A DNA stretch of 64,000 nucleotides from the NCBI RefSeq assembly GCF_014137995.1, contig NZ_JACGWV010000002.1:744001-808000 (forward strand). Reading direction: 5' to 3'. Origin of the DNA: Promicromonospora sukumoe (lineage in GTDB: Bacteria > Actinomycetota > Actinomycetes > Actinomycetales > Cellulomonadaceae). How positions within the stretch are numbered: the stretch's first letter is position 1; each line of letters starts with the position of its first letter. The notes beneath the pieces were generated by a model, which saw only the letters and a list, made by a program, of their open reading frames with translations, was not told the origin of the DNA and did no database searches. Shown here piece by piece: positions 55,440-64,000 of this stretch. Both the position numbers and the translations under genes were made by a program.

Positions 55440-55970
55440 TCAGCCCCCGCACTCGATCTCGGTGACGCCGTCGCGCGAGAACGCGATCACCTTGTTCGAC
55501 GAGACCGGGCTCCGCGCCACCCCGGGCCGCACGTAGGAGCCCCAGTCGCAGTCGTTCTCCGCGAGGTAGGCGTCGCGCGCGCCGCCCGGCGCGTCGTAGC
55601 GGATGCGGTGGTCCGGGCCCTGGCAGTTGTAGTCCGGGTCGCAGAGCGAGATCGCCAGCGCGCGCATCGTCACCCAGGTGCTGGTGTCGACGCAGCCGTC
55701 GACGGGCAGGCCGTTGTACGCCTGGAAGGCCCGGGTCGCGACGTCCGACTCGGCGTCCCAGGCGCCGTCGACGGGCTCCAGCCCGGTGGCGGCCGACAGG
55801 ATGTTCTGCGCCGCGACCACCTGCCCTCCCGACGTCTTGCCGCACTCGCCGACCGGGTCGTTGGACACCCAGTTCGCGCTGGAGTGGGCCGCCTGCACCA
55901 CGGCGGCGACGATCAGGGCGACGACCACGGTGCCACCGCCCGCCTGCAGCCAGGTTCGGGTCGTGGGCAT
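55440..55970 (-). CDS. Secreted or membrane-anchored protein with a peptidoglycan-binding-like domain
   Basis: A 176-residue protein. The N-terminal hydrophobic segment (GGGTVVVALIVAAVVQAAHS) is a signal anchor. Residues 50-100 (AAQNILSAATGLEPVDGAWDAESDVATRAFQAYNGLPVDGCVDTSTW) follow the pattern of the PG_binding_1 helical domain, in which a chain is threaded as VQ..L...G...DG.FG..T..AV..FQ...GL..DG. Six cysteines in the outer part could form disulfides. GGAG and GAGG precede the ATG. It is the first gene of a coupled pair with 55438-54755. Binding to peptidoglycan is inferred. Confidence 0.68.
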   Translation of the reverse strand: MPTTRTWLQAGGGTVVVALIVAAVVQAAHSSANWVSNDPVGECGKTSGGQVVAAQNILSAATGLEPVDGAWDAESDVATRAFQAYNGLPVDGCVDTSTWVTMRALAISLCDPDYNCQGPDHRIRYDAPGGARDAYLAENDCDWGSYVRPGVARSPVSSNKVIAFSRDGVTEIECGG

Positions 55971-56194
55971 TGCCTCGGCGCTCCTTCGTGTACCCGACGG
56001 CGGAGCCGGGCGGATCTACTGGCAGCTGCGAGCGTAACAATCTGCACTTACTAGACGGAAGCGACGCACCAGTCGAAACCGGATCTCATGCTTTTCGATG
56101 GTCTGGCTCCTCCTGGTTCGTGACGACGCCACGCAGTCAGATTTCAGATGAGTGAAAGAAAGCACCACCACTGAGCGCAAGACGATCCGCGCTG

Positions 56195-56200
56195 TAGTGT
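56195..56200 (+). promoter_or_regulatory. -10 box TAGTGT for leaderless LD-carboxypeptidase gene
   Basis: TAGTGT is followed by seven bases and the ATG at 56208. The 237-bp gap 55971-56207 is otherwise less GC-rich than the flanks and shows nothing else I can name. Confidence 0.5.
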
Positions 56201-56207
56201 CGGCCGC

Positions 56208-57134
56208 ATGCTGCGGCCCCTGACCAGCCCGCCGCGCCTGCGCCCGGGCGACACCGTCGCCGTCGTCGCCCCGTCGGGCCCCGTCCCGGCGGACCGGCTC
56301 GACGACGGCGTCGCCCACCTCCGTGACTGGGGCCTCGACGTGCAGGTGATGCCGCACGTGCTGGACACGCACCCGGAGCACCCGTACCTGGCCGGCTCCG
56401 ACGAGGCGAGGGCCGCGGACTTCCAGGAGGCCTGGCTCGACCCCGACGTCCGGGCGGTCGTCTCGGCGCGCGGCGGCTACGGCGCGGCCCGGATGGTCGA
56501 GCTCGTCGACTGGGACGCGCTGGCCGCGACGGACCCCAAGGTGCTCGTCGGGTACAGCGACTGCACGGTGCTGCACCAGGCGGTGGCCGCGCGGCTGGGG
56601 CTGGTGTCGCTGCACGGGCCGATGTCGGGGACCATGTCGTTCCTCAAGTCCGACGTCGCCCGCGAGCACCTGCGGCGCACCCTGTTCGAGCCCGAGACGA
56701 CCCAGGTGATCACCGGCCCGGACGCCCACACCCTGGTGGGCGGCACGGCCCGCGGCATCACCACCGGCGGCTGCCTCTCGCTCCTGACCACGTCGGTCGG
56801 GACGGGGACCACGCTGCCGTCGGCGGCGGGCGGCATCGTGCTGCTGGAGGACGTCGAGGAGAAGGCCTACCGCATCGACTCGTTCCTCACGCACCTGCTG
56901 CGCGCCGGCTGGTTCGACGGCGCGGTCGGCATCGTGCTGGGGTCGTGGCAGGACTGCGAGCCGGTCGAGCCCGTGGTCCTGGACCTGCTCGGCCCGCTCG
57001 GCATCCCGATCCTGGGGGAGCTCGGGTTCGGCCACGGGCCCGACCCGCTCACCGTGCCGTTCGGCGTCACCACGCACCTCGACGCGGACGCCGGCACGCT
57101 CACGCTGGACCACCCGGCCCTGACGCTTCGCTGA
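56208..57134 (+). CDS. LD-carboxypeptidase, peptidase family S66
   Basis: A 308-residue cytoplasmic serine peptidase that removes D-Ala from recycled tetrapeptide muropeptides. The family fold is seen in LRPGDTVAVVAPSGPVPADRL, VRAVVSARGGYGAARMVELVDW and the nucleophile elbow VGYSDCTVLH with Ser117. The Glu-His partners lie in IVLLEDVEEKAYRIDSFLTHL and LGFGHGPDPLTVPFG. No signal peptide is present, as expected for LdcA. Some S66 members such as MccF instead confer microcin C immunity; that option cannot be excluded. The start appears leaderless. Confidence 0.92.
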   Translation: MLRPLTSPPRLRPGDTVAVVAPSGPVPADRLDDGVAHLRDWGLDVQVMPHVLDTHPEHPYLAGSDEARAADFQEAWLDPDVRAVVSARGGYGAARMVELVDWDALAATDPKVLVGYSDCTVLHQAVAARLGLVSLHGPMSGTMSFLKSDVAREHLRRTLFEPETTQVITGPDAHTLVGGTARGITTGGCLSLLTTSVGTGTTLPSAAGGIVLLEDVEEKAYRIDSFLTHLLRAGWFDGAVGIVLGSWQDCEPVEPVVLDLLGPLGIPILGELGFGHGPDPLTVPFGVTTHLDADAGTLTLDHPALTLR

Positions 57135-57190
57135 GCCGGGGCCGATGCCCGCGCCCAGCAGGACCGGGGCCCGGGCACCGGGCGGCTCGC

Positions 57191-57654
57191 TCAGTCGAGC
57201 TCGGCCGTCTGTCCCTCGAAGTACGTCTGCAGCACCACCGTGGTGCGCGTCGACACCTTCGCCGTCCGCCGGATCTTCCCCAGCAGCTCCTCCAGCGAGC
57301 GCGGCGACGCCACGCGCACGGTGAGCAGGTAGTTCGCGTTGCCCGCCACCGAGTAGCAGGACTCGATGCCGGGCATGCCGCGCAGCTTCTCGGGCGCGTC
57401 GTCCTCCTGCGCCTGGTCCAGGGGCGTGATCTCGATGAAGGCGGAGAGCGGCAGCCCCACCGCCTCCGGGTTCACGACCGCCCGGTAGCCCATGATGACG
57501 CCCCGCGCCTCCAGCTTGCGCACCCGCACCTGTACCGCGGACAGGGACAGCCCCGAGATCTCGGACAGCACCGCGAGCGTCGTGCGCCCGTCCTTGCGCA
57601 GTGCGTCGACGAGCGCCCTGTCCACCCCGTCGAGCGGTGTCAGATCGTTGTCGG

Positions 57655-57658
<4 letters not shown>
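57191..57658 (-). CDS. Lrp/AsnC-family regulator
   Basis: A 155-residue feast-famine regulator. The N-terminal HTH covers about 10-60: GVDRALVDALRKDGRTTLAVLSEISGLSLSAVQVRVRKLEARGVIMGYRAVV. The C-terminal RAM domain (about 70-150) includes GIESCYSVAGNANYLLTVRVASPRSLEELLGKIR, where amino acids bind between subunits. Its ATG overlaps the stop of the upstream ABC-F gene (ATGA). The related mycobacterial regulator lies beside lat and controls it; here lat is 2.5 kb away, so control of lat is only a possibility. Confidence 0.93.
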
Positions 57659-59538
<1,880 letters not shown>

Positions 59539-59544
59539 CTACCA

Positions 59545-59550
59545 AGGGTA
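59545..59550 (-). promoter_or_regulatory. -10 box TACCCT for leaderless ABC-F gene
   Basis: The minus strand reads TACCCT, six bases, then the GTG start at 59538. Confidence 0.5.
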
Positions 59551-59577
59551 GTCGCGCGCTACGCTCACCCCGGCCGA

Positions 59578-59596
59578 CCCTTCGACAAGCTCAGGA
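59578..59596. repeat. Single half of the TCGACAAGCTC palindrome family
   Basis: CCCTTCGACAAGCTCAGGA matches one arm of the element type seen intact at 24224-24275. No matching second arm follows, so it looks like a remnant. It lies in the 126-bp gap between the divergent ABC-F and esterase genes. Confidence 0.5.
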
Positions 59597-59664
59597 CTGC
59601 GCGCCGACCGCGCAGCAGGACTTCGCCGCCGGCCCAGCAGAACGACGACGCCGAGGAGCACAAC

Positions 59665-60654
59665 GTGGCCCAGTTCGACATGCCGCTGTCCGAACTCGAG
59701 AAGTACACCCCGGAGGTCGACGAGCCCGCCGACTTCGACGAGTTCTGGTCGACCACCCTGGCCGAGGCCCGGACGTTCGACGAGGCGCCGGAGGTGGAGC
59801 GCGTCGACGTGGGGCTGACGGAGATCCTGGTGGACGACGTCACGTTCCCCGGTTTCGGCGGGCACCCGGTCAAGGCGTGGCTGACGCGCCCGGCGCACGC
59901 GGCGGGCGACCTGCCCGTGGTGGTCGAGTACCAGGGGTACGGCGGCGGGCGGGGCCTGCCGCACGAGCGCATCCACTGGGCGGCCGCGGGCTACGCGCAC
60001 CTCATGATGGACACGCGCGGGCAGGGCTCGGGCTGGGGCGCGGGCGGGGACACTCCGGACCCGGTGGGCTCGGGTCCCGCGTCGCCCGGTTTCATGACGC
60101 GCGGCGTGCTCGACCCGCACGACCACTACTACCGGCGCGTGTTCACCGACGGCGCCCGCGCGGTCGACGCGGTGCGCGCGATCGAGGGGATCGACCCGGC
60201 GCGCGTGGCGCTGAGCGGCGGCAGCCAGGGCGGCGGCATCACCATCGCGGTCGCGGGCCTCGTGCCCGACGTCGTGGCCGCCATGCCGGACGTGCCGTTC
60301 CTGAGCCACTACCGCCGCGCGGTGCAGATCACGGACAACCTGCCGTACAACGAGATCACCCGGTACCTGTCCGTGCACCGCGACCCGGCGGTCGAGGAGC
60401 AGGTCTGGCGCACGTTCTCCTACCTGGACGGGGTGTCCTTCGCGCGGCGGGCCCGCTCGGCCGGCCTGTTCTCGGTGGCGCTCATGGACGGCACGTGCCC
60501 GCCGTCGACGGTGTACGCGGCGTACAACGGCTGGGGCCCGGGCGGCTCCGGGGGCGTGAGCAAGGAGATCGACGTGTACCCGTACAACGACCACGAGGGC
60601 GGCGGCGACTACCGTTTCCCGCGCAAGCTCGCATGGCTGAACAAGATCGTCTGA
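59665..60654 (+). CDS. Acetyl xylan esterase / cephalosporin-C deacetylase, CE7 family
   Basis: A 329-residue alpha/beta hydrolase of carbohydrate esterase family 7, which removes acetyl groups from xylo-oligosaccharides inside the cell. The N-terminal segment EPADFDEFWSTTLAEAR, the oxyanion-side EYQGYGGGRG and the RGQGSG motif are CE7 hallmarks. The triad is Ser187 (ALSGGSQGGG), Asp275 (ALMDGTCPPSTVYAAYN) and His310 (YPYNDHEGGG), close to the positions I recall for the Thermotoga enzyme. Start is the GTG at 59665 with GAGGAG six bases upstream. No signal peptide. The next gene is a paralogue without the catalytic serine. Confidence 0.93.
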   Translation: MAQFDMPLSELEKYTPEVDEPADFDEFWSTTLAEARTFDEAPEVERVDVGLTEILVDDVTFPGFGGHPVKAWLTRPAHAAGDLPVVVEYQGYGGGRGLPHERIHWAAAGYAHLMMDTRGQGSGWGAGGDTPDPVGSGPASPGFMTRGVLDPHDHYYRRVFTDGARAVDAVRAIEGIDPARVALSGGSQGGGITIAVAGLVPDVVAAMPDVPFLSHYRRAVQITDNLPYNEITRYLSVHRDPAVEEQVWRTFSYLDGVSFARRARSAGLFSVALMDGTCPPSTVYAAYNGWGPGGSGGVSKEIDVYPYNDHEGGGDYRFPRKLAWLNKIV

Positions 60655-60740
60655 CGGCCGGGGTCGGTGGACCCACGACCGGAGTGTCGGACACGGGCGG
60701 TACGCTCCCAGCGCACGCCCAAGACCCGGAGGTAGCGCCC

Positions 60741-61550
60741 GTGACCGAGTACGACCTGCCCCTCGTGATGGTGGCACCGGCCGGTCCGCCCGCCACCGAC
60801 GAGCCCACGGACTTCGACGCGTTCTGGGCGGCGAACCTCGCCGCCCACCGGGACATCGAGGTAGAGCCGACCCTCGTGGCCGCCGGCGCGCGCTCGCGGG
60901 ACCTGCGTGCCGAGACCGTGACGTTCGCCGGGTTCCAGGGCCGCCCCGTGACGGGCTGGCTGCTGCTGCCCGTCGGCGCGGCCGCGACGCTGCCCGGGCT
61001 GGTCGAGCTGCGCCCGGCCGGTGGCGCGGCGGCGCGCGACCTGGAGTGGCTCGCGTCCGGCGGGTACGCCCACCTGGTCGTCGAGGTGCCCCCGGACGAC
61101 CTCGACGACCCGTACAACCGCGGTGCGTTCACCGACGCGTTCCGGGCGGTGCAGGCGCTGCGCACCCTCGCGAGCGTGGACCCGTCGCGGATCGCGGTGC
61201 TGGGCACCGGGCCCGTGGCGGCGGCGGCCGTCGCCACGGCGGGCCTGCTGCCCGACCTGGCGTGCGCCCTGGTGGAGGGCGACGTCGCCGCGGCGCACAA
61301 GGACTCGCTGGTCGCGTTCGCCCGCCGGGCGAGCACCCCGCTGCAGCTCACGCAGGGCGCGGGCGCCCAGGTGCTGCAGGAGGAGTGGGGCCGCAACGCC
61401 GCGCTGGCGCTCAGCCAGATGACGGGCTCCGTCGAGCGCGTGGTCGAGTGCGTCCTGACCGCCGACAGCGACCTGGTGACGCGCCGCACCCGCTGGATCG
61501 CGCGGCACACGCACCTGACGAACGTCTTCGTCCCCCAGGTCGCGTACTGA
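60741..61550 (+). CDS. Catalytically degenerate CE7-like paralogue
   Basis: A 269-residue protein aligned over its first half to the upstream esterase: EPTDFDAFWAANLAAHRD against EPADFDEFWSTTLAEART, and VTFAGFQGRPVTGWLLLPVG against VTFPGFGGHPVKAWLTRPAH. At the nucleophile elbow the esterase ALSGGSQGGG is replaced by AVLGTGPVAAA, so the serine position is Gly157. The later Asp and His segments are not recognisable and the protein is 60 residues shorter. GGAGG precedes the GTG start, and the frame is intact. It is therefore likely an expressed pseudoenzyme or a regulator or subunit of the active esterase rather than a dead gene. Confidence 0.8.
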   Translation: MTEYDLPLVMVAPAGPPATDEPTDFDAFWAANLAAHRDIEVEPTLVAAGARSRDLRAETVTFAGFQGRPVTGWLLLPVGAAATLPGLVELRPAGGAAARDLEWLASGGYAHLVVEVPPDDLDDPYNRGAFTDAFRAVQALRTLASVDPSRIAVLGTGPVAAAAVATAGLLPDLACALVEGDVAAAHKDSLVAFARRASTPLQLTQGAGAQVLQEEWGRNAALALSQMTGSVERVVECVLTADSDLVTRRTRWIARHTHLTNVFVPQVAY

Positions 61551-61573
61551 CCGCAGGCTGACCCGGTGCGCGC

Positions 61574-62524
61574 TCAGGCGCGCATCGGGGTCACGATCTG
61601 CGTGCCCGGGGCGGGCCCGGTCGCGCACCAGACCGCGTCGACGACGTCGGCCGCCGTCCACGCGGCGCCCAGCGCGAGCGCGTGCTGCCGCGACCGGCCC
61701 AGCGCCGCGACCGTCGGGCCGGACCCGGAGACGACGACGCCCAGCGCCCCCGACTCGGTGGCGACCTCGACCACGTCGGCGAGCTCCGGGCGCAGGTCGA
61801 GCGCCGGGCCCTCCAGGTCGTTGTGCAGCGCCTTGCCGAGCGCGACGGGGTCGCCGGCCCGCAGCGCGTGCATGATCGCGGTGTCGTCGGCGGGCGCCAC
61901 CCGCGGCGTCGACGGCCCGGCCAGCTCGTCGAACCGGCGGAACACGGTGGGCGTCGAGAGGCCCTCCCGCTGCGTCGCGAAGCACCAGTGGAACTCGCCG
62001 CGCGTCATCGCGGGGGTGAGCAGGTCGCCCCGGCCCGTGCCGACGGCGGTGTGCCCCAGCAGGGAGAACGGCACGTCCGCGCCGAGCTCGGCGGCCAGCT
62101 CCACGAGGTCCGGGCGGGGTACGCCGGCCTCCCAGAGCGCGTCGCACGCCACGAGCGCGGCTGCGGCGTCGGCCGAGCCGCCCGCCATGCCGCCGGCCAC
62201 CGGCACGCCCTTGGTGATGTGCAGCTGGACGTCGGCGGCCAGGCCGGTGCGCTCGGCCAGCAGCGCGGCGGCACGCCAGGCGAGGTTGGACTCGTCGGTC
62301 GGGACGGCGTCGGCCTGCGGGCCCGAGACGGTCAGCGAGATGCCGGCGCCGGGCGTCACCTGGGTGGCCGTGACCTCCTCGAACAGGGAGACGGCCTGGA
62401 AGATGGTGGCCAGCGGGTGGTAGCCGTCGTCGCCGACGGGGCCCACGCGCAGGCCGAGGTTGACCTTGCCGGGCGCACGGACCCGGACCGAGGGCGGCGG
62501 GGCCGCCGCGAGACGCGGGATCAC
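61574..62524 (-). CDS. ispE: 4-diphosphocytidyl-2-C-methyl-D-erythritol kinase
   Basis: GHMP kinase of the non-mevalonate isoprenoid pathway, phosphorylating CDP-methylerythritol. The 316 residues include [28 protein letters not shown] at the start, the Gly-rich phosphate loop [20 protein letters not shown] near 115-135, and the C-terminal [17 protein letters not shown]. The GTG start overlaps the ksgA stop (GTGA), so the two are co-translated, a common actinobacterial pairing. Confidence 0.96.
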   Translation of the reverse strand: MIPRLAAAPPPSVRVRAPGKVNLGLRVGPVGDDGYHPLATIFQAVSLFEEVTATQVTPGAGISLTVSGPQADAVPTDESNLAWRAAALLAERTGLAADVQLHITKGVPVAGGMAGGSADAAAALVACDALWEAGVPRPDLVELAAELGADVPFSLLGHTAVGTGRGDLLTPAMTRGEFHWCFATQREGLSTPTVFRRFDELAGPSTPRVAPADDTAIMHALRAGDPVALGKALHNDLEGPALDLRPELADVVEVATESGALGVVVSGSGPTVAALGRSRQHALALGAAWTAADVVDAVWCATGPAPGTQIVTPMRA

Positions 62525-63438
62525 TCGTCCCCCTCCTGCTCGTCGGTGTCAGACACAGAGGTCCCCGGGGTGACCTGTGGGTCTGACAGGTCGCGGAGCT
62601 GCTCCGCGATGCGCGCGAACTGCTCGACCACGAGCGTCTCACCCCGGGCGCCCGGATCGACGCCGGCGGCCCGGAGCGCCGCCTCAGCGGCGGCACCGGA
62701 GCCGAACACCCCGGACAGGGCGGCGCGCAGCGTCTTGCGGCGCTGCGCGAACGCGGCGTCCACGACGGCGAAGACCTGCCGGCGCGAGGCGGTGGTCGTC
62801 GGCGGCTCCCGGCGCTCGAGGTACACGAGCGCGGAGTCGACGTTGGGCGCGGGCCAGAAGACGTTGCGCCCGATGGTCCCGGCGCGGCGGGCCGACGCGT
62901 ACCACGCGGCCTTCACCGACGGGATGCCGTAGATCTTGTTCCCCGGCACGGCGGCGATGCGGTCGGCGACCTCGGCCTGCACCATCACGAGCACGCGCTC
63001 CAGGGAGTCGAACCGCTCCAGCATGGTGAGCAGCACCGGGACGGCCACGTTGTACGGGAGGTTCGCGACGAGCGCCGTCGGCGGCTCGCCGGGCAGCTCG
63101 GTGACGTCGAGGGCGTCGGAGAGCACCACCTCGAAGTCGGCGCCCGGGACCCGGGTCCGCACGGTGTCGGCGATCTGCCCGGCCAGGACCGGGTCGATCT
63201 CGATCGCGACGACGGAGGCACCGGCCTCCACGAGGCCCAGGGTCAGGGAGCCCAGCCCGGGCCCGACCTCGACCACCCGCTCGCCGGGCCGCAGCCCCGC
63301 GGTGCGCACGATCTTGCGGACGGTGCCGCCGTCGTGCAGGAAGTTCTGGCCGAGCGTCTTGGTGGGCCTAACGCCCAAGCGCCCTGCCAGGTCGCGGATC
63401 TCCGCGGGACCGAGCAGGGCGCTTGAGGTGTCGTTCAT
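62521..63438 (-). CDS. ksgA: 16S rRNA dimethyladenosine transferase with repeat-derived C-terminus
   Basis: Dimethylates the two adjacent adenines near the 3' end of 16S rRNA during 30S assembly. The 305 residues show [20 protein letters not shown], the SAM motif [28 protein letters not shown], and the catalytic motif [12 protein letters not shown]. The final roughly 25 residues ([22 protein letters not shown]) are beyond the family core and are encoded by a degraded copy of the TGTCAGAC hairpin repeat at 62547-62588. I chose the ATG at 63438, seven bases after TAGGCT, as a leaderless start. Its stop overlaps the ispE start by four bases. Confidence 0.95.
   Translation of the reverse strand: MNDTSSALLGPAEIRDLAGRLGVRPTKTLGQNFLHDGGTVRKIVRTAGLRPGERVVEVGPGLGSLTLGLVEAGASVVAIEIDPVLAGQIADTVRTRVPGADFEVVLSDALDVTELPGEPPTALVANLPYNVAVPVLLTMLERFDSLERVLVMVQAEVADRIAAVPGNKIYGIPSVKAAWYASARRAGTIGRNVFWPAPNVDSALVYLERREPPTTTASRRQVFAVVDAAFAQRRKTLRAALSGVFGSGAAAEAALRAAGVDPGARGETLVVEQFARIAEQLRDLSDPQVTPGTSVSDTDEQEGDE
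62547..62588. repeat. TGTCAGAC-family hairpin, copy 7, degraded and inside ksgA
   Basis: Left arm 62547-62563 (TGTCAGACACAGAGGTC) and right arm 62572-62588 (GACCTGTGGGTCTGACA) pair with two mismatches in the variable segment. It encodes part of the C-terminal extension of ksgA. Confidence 0.75.
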
Positions 63439-63445
63439 GCAGGTG

Positions 63446-63451
63446 AGCCTA
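63446..63451 (-). promoter_or_regulatory. -10 box TAGGCT for leaderless ksgA
   Basis: The minus strand reads TAGGCT, seven bases, then the ATG at 63438. Confidence 0.5.
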
Positions 63452-63546
63452 ACTGGAGCGTTCGTGCGGAGCGTACTCGGAGGTGGGACGCAGCGAAGCA
63501 AGTCCCGCCGGAGAGGACGCGAAGCACGAGAGCGACCATGGCTCTA

Positions 63547-64000
63547 TCAGTACCAACCCACCGACTCCGAGTGGCCCCACGCACTGCACGGCGTGCCGTA
63601 ACGGTCCGCGATGTAGCCGAGGCCCCACTTGATCTGGGTGGCCGGGTTGCTGGCCCAGTCCGAGCCGGCCGAGGCCATCTTGGAGCCCGGCAGCGCCTGC
63701 GGGATGCCGTAGGCACCGGACGACGGGTTGGCCGCCAGGTGGTTCCAGCCGGACTCGCGCTCCCAGAGGGACTCGAGGCAGGTCCACTCCGAGCCGCCCC
63801 AGCCGCGGGCCGCGGCCATCTGCTGGCCGATCTCCTTGACGGAGCCGGACGGCACGGGGGTGCTGCTCTTGGTGCTGGTCTCCTCGACGGCGACCTTCTC
63901 GACCGGGCGCGCCTTGGTACCGACGACGACCACACGGTCGACCGGCTTCTTGGTCACCTTGTCGGAGAGCTCCTTGCGGTCCACGACCTCGCCGTCGATC
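63547..64000 (-). CDS. Secreted G5-domain protein with lysozyme-fold C-terminus (5' part outside window)
   Basis: The frame runs past base 64000, so only the C-terminal 150 or so residues are seen. First comes the end of a G5 domain (EVVDRKELSDKVTKKPVDRVVVVGTK). A short Ser/Thr/Pro linker follows. The C-terminal domain (QQMAAARGWGGSEWTCLESLWERESGWNHLAANPSSGAYGIPQALPGSKM, then WASNPATQIKWGLGYIADRYGTPCSAWGHSESVGWY) is a transglycosylase-like lysozyme fold. Its glutamate in WERESGWN is the likely catalytic acid. Placement upstream of ksgA-ispE is where actinobacteria carry the RpfB-type resuscitation factor, and the domain order is similar. It probably cleaves peptidoglycan at the cell surface. 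Confidence 0.88.
   Translation of the reverse strand, partial: IDGEVVDRKELSDKVTKKPVDRVVVVGTKARPVEKVAVEETSTKSSTPVPSGSVKEIGQQMAAARGWGGSEWTCLESLWERESGWNHLAANPSSGAYGIPQALPGSKMASAGSDWASNPATQIKWGLGYIADRYGTPCSAWGHSESVGWY

Overview
This window is chromosomal DNA from a high-GC Gram-positive actinobacterium. It is most likely a member of the Micrococcales close to Promicromonosporaceae or Cellulomonadaceae. Three conserved blocks support this: enolase, FtsB/DivIC, DUF501, exopolyphosphatase; glmU, prs with tRNA-Gln, then rplY and pth, with mfd nearby; and a G5/transglycosylase cell-wall protein followed by ksgA and ispE. A CE7 acetyl esterase pair and a large secreted GH87-type glucanase suggest a polysaccharide degrader. 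The family placement is inference.

Layout. 1-7052: end of a UvrA-like ATPase, an unusual short-arm tRNA with a UAA anticodon, then ndh, ppx, DUF501, ftsB and eno, all on the minus strand. 7275-9586: a MacB/FtsX-type ABC exporter. 9778-17385: a complete peptide importer (binding lipoprotein, two permeases, two ATPases) translationally coupled to a class I glutamine amidotransferase and followed by a class A beta-lactamase-fold serine hydrolase. 17683-26007: an acyl-CoA ligase, kynureninase, the secreted GH87-type enzyme, and an amidohydrolase overlapping tryptophan 2,3-dioxygenase. 26081-27660: a hipBA toxin-antitoxin pair. 27844-37065: an amino-acid binding lipoprotein, mfd, an acyltransferase-3 membrane protein, and an MFS transporter coupled to a beta-propeller protein and a lipoprotein. 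37186-46863: a large DUF4082 secreted protein, then pth, rplY, a GT2-GtrA fusion, prs, glmU and tRNA-Gln. 47048-48955: a short, visibly less GC-rich accessory stretch with a TetR regulator, a self-contained 27-residue peptide gene and a DUF3800-like protein. 49041-63438: methyltransferase, maleylacetate reductase-like enzyme with divergent MarR, lipoprotein, CynX-type MFS, lysine 6-aminotransferase, two membrane-anchored proteins, LD-carboxypeptidase, ABC-F ATPase with an AsnC regulator, CE7 esterase and a paralogue lacking the catalytic serine, ispE and ksgA. 63547-64000: the 3' part of a G5/lysozyme-fold secreted protein.

Two non-coding themes cross the window. First, a dispersed hairpin family (half-site TGTCAGAC, variable 4 bp, CAGGTC or AGGTC, then the mirror image) occurs seven times, always at the 3' side of a gene, and its variable segments change in matching pairs. 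One copy has become the coding end of ksgA. Other perfect inverted repeats of unrelated sequence, up to 70 bp, sit between convergent genes. Second, at least thirteen genes start 6 to 8 nt after a TANNNT-like -10 box and lack a Shine-Dalgarno sequence, which points to leaderless transcripts.

The least explained items are the 27-residue amphipathic peptide gene (47901-47984), with its own promoter, ribosome binding site and terminator, the hairpin family, the class I-shaped tRNA(UAA), and the amidohydrolase coupled to tryptophan dioxygenase.
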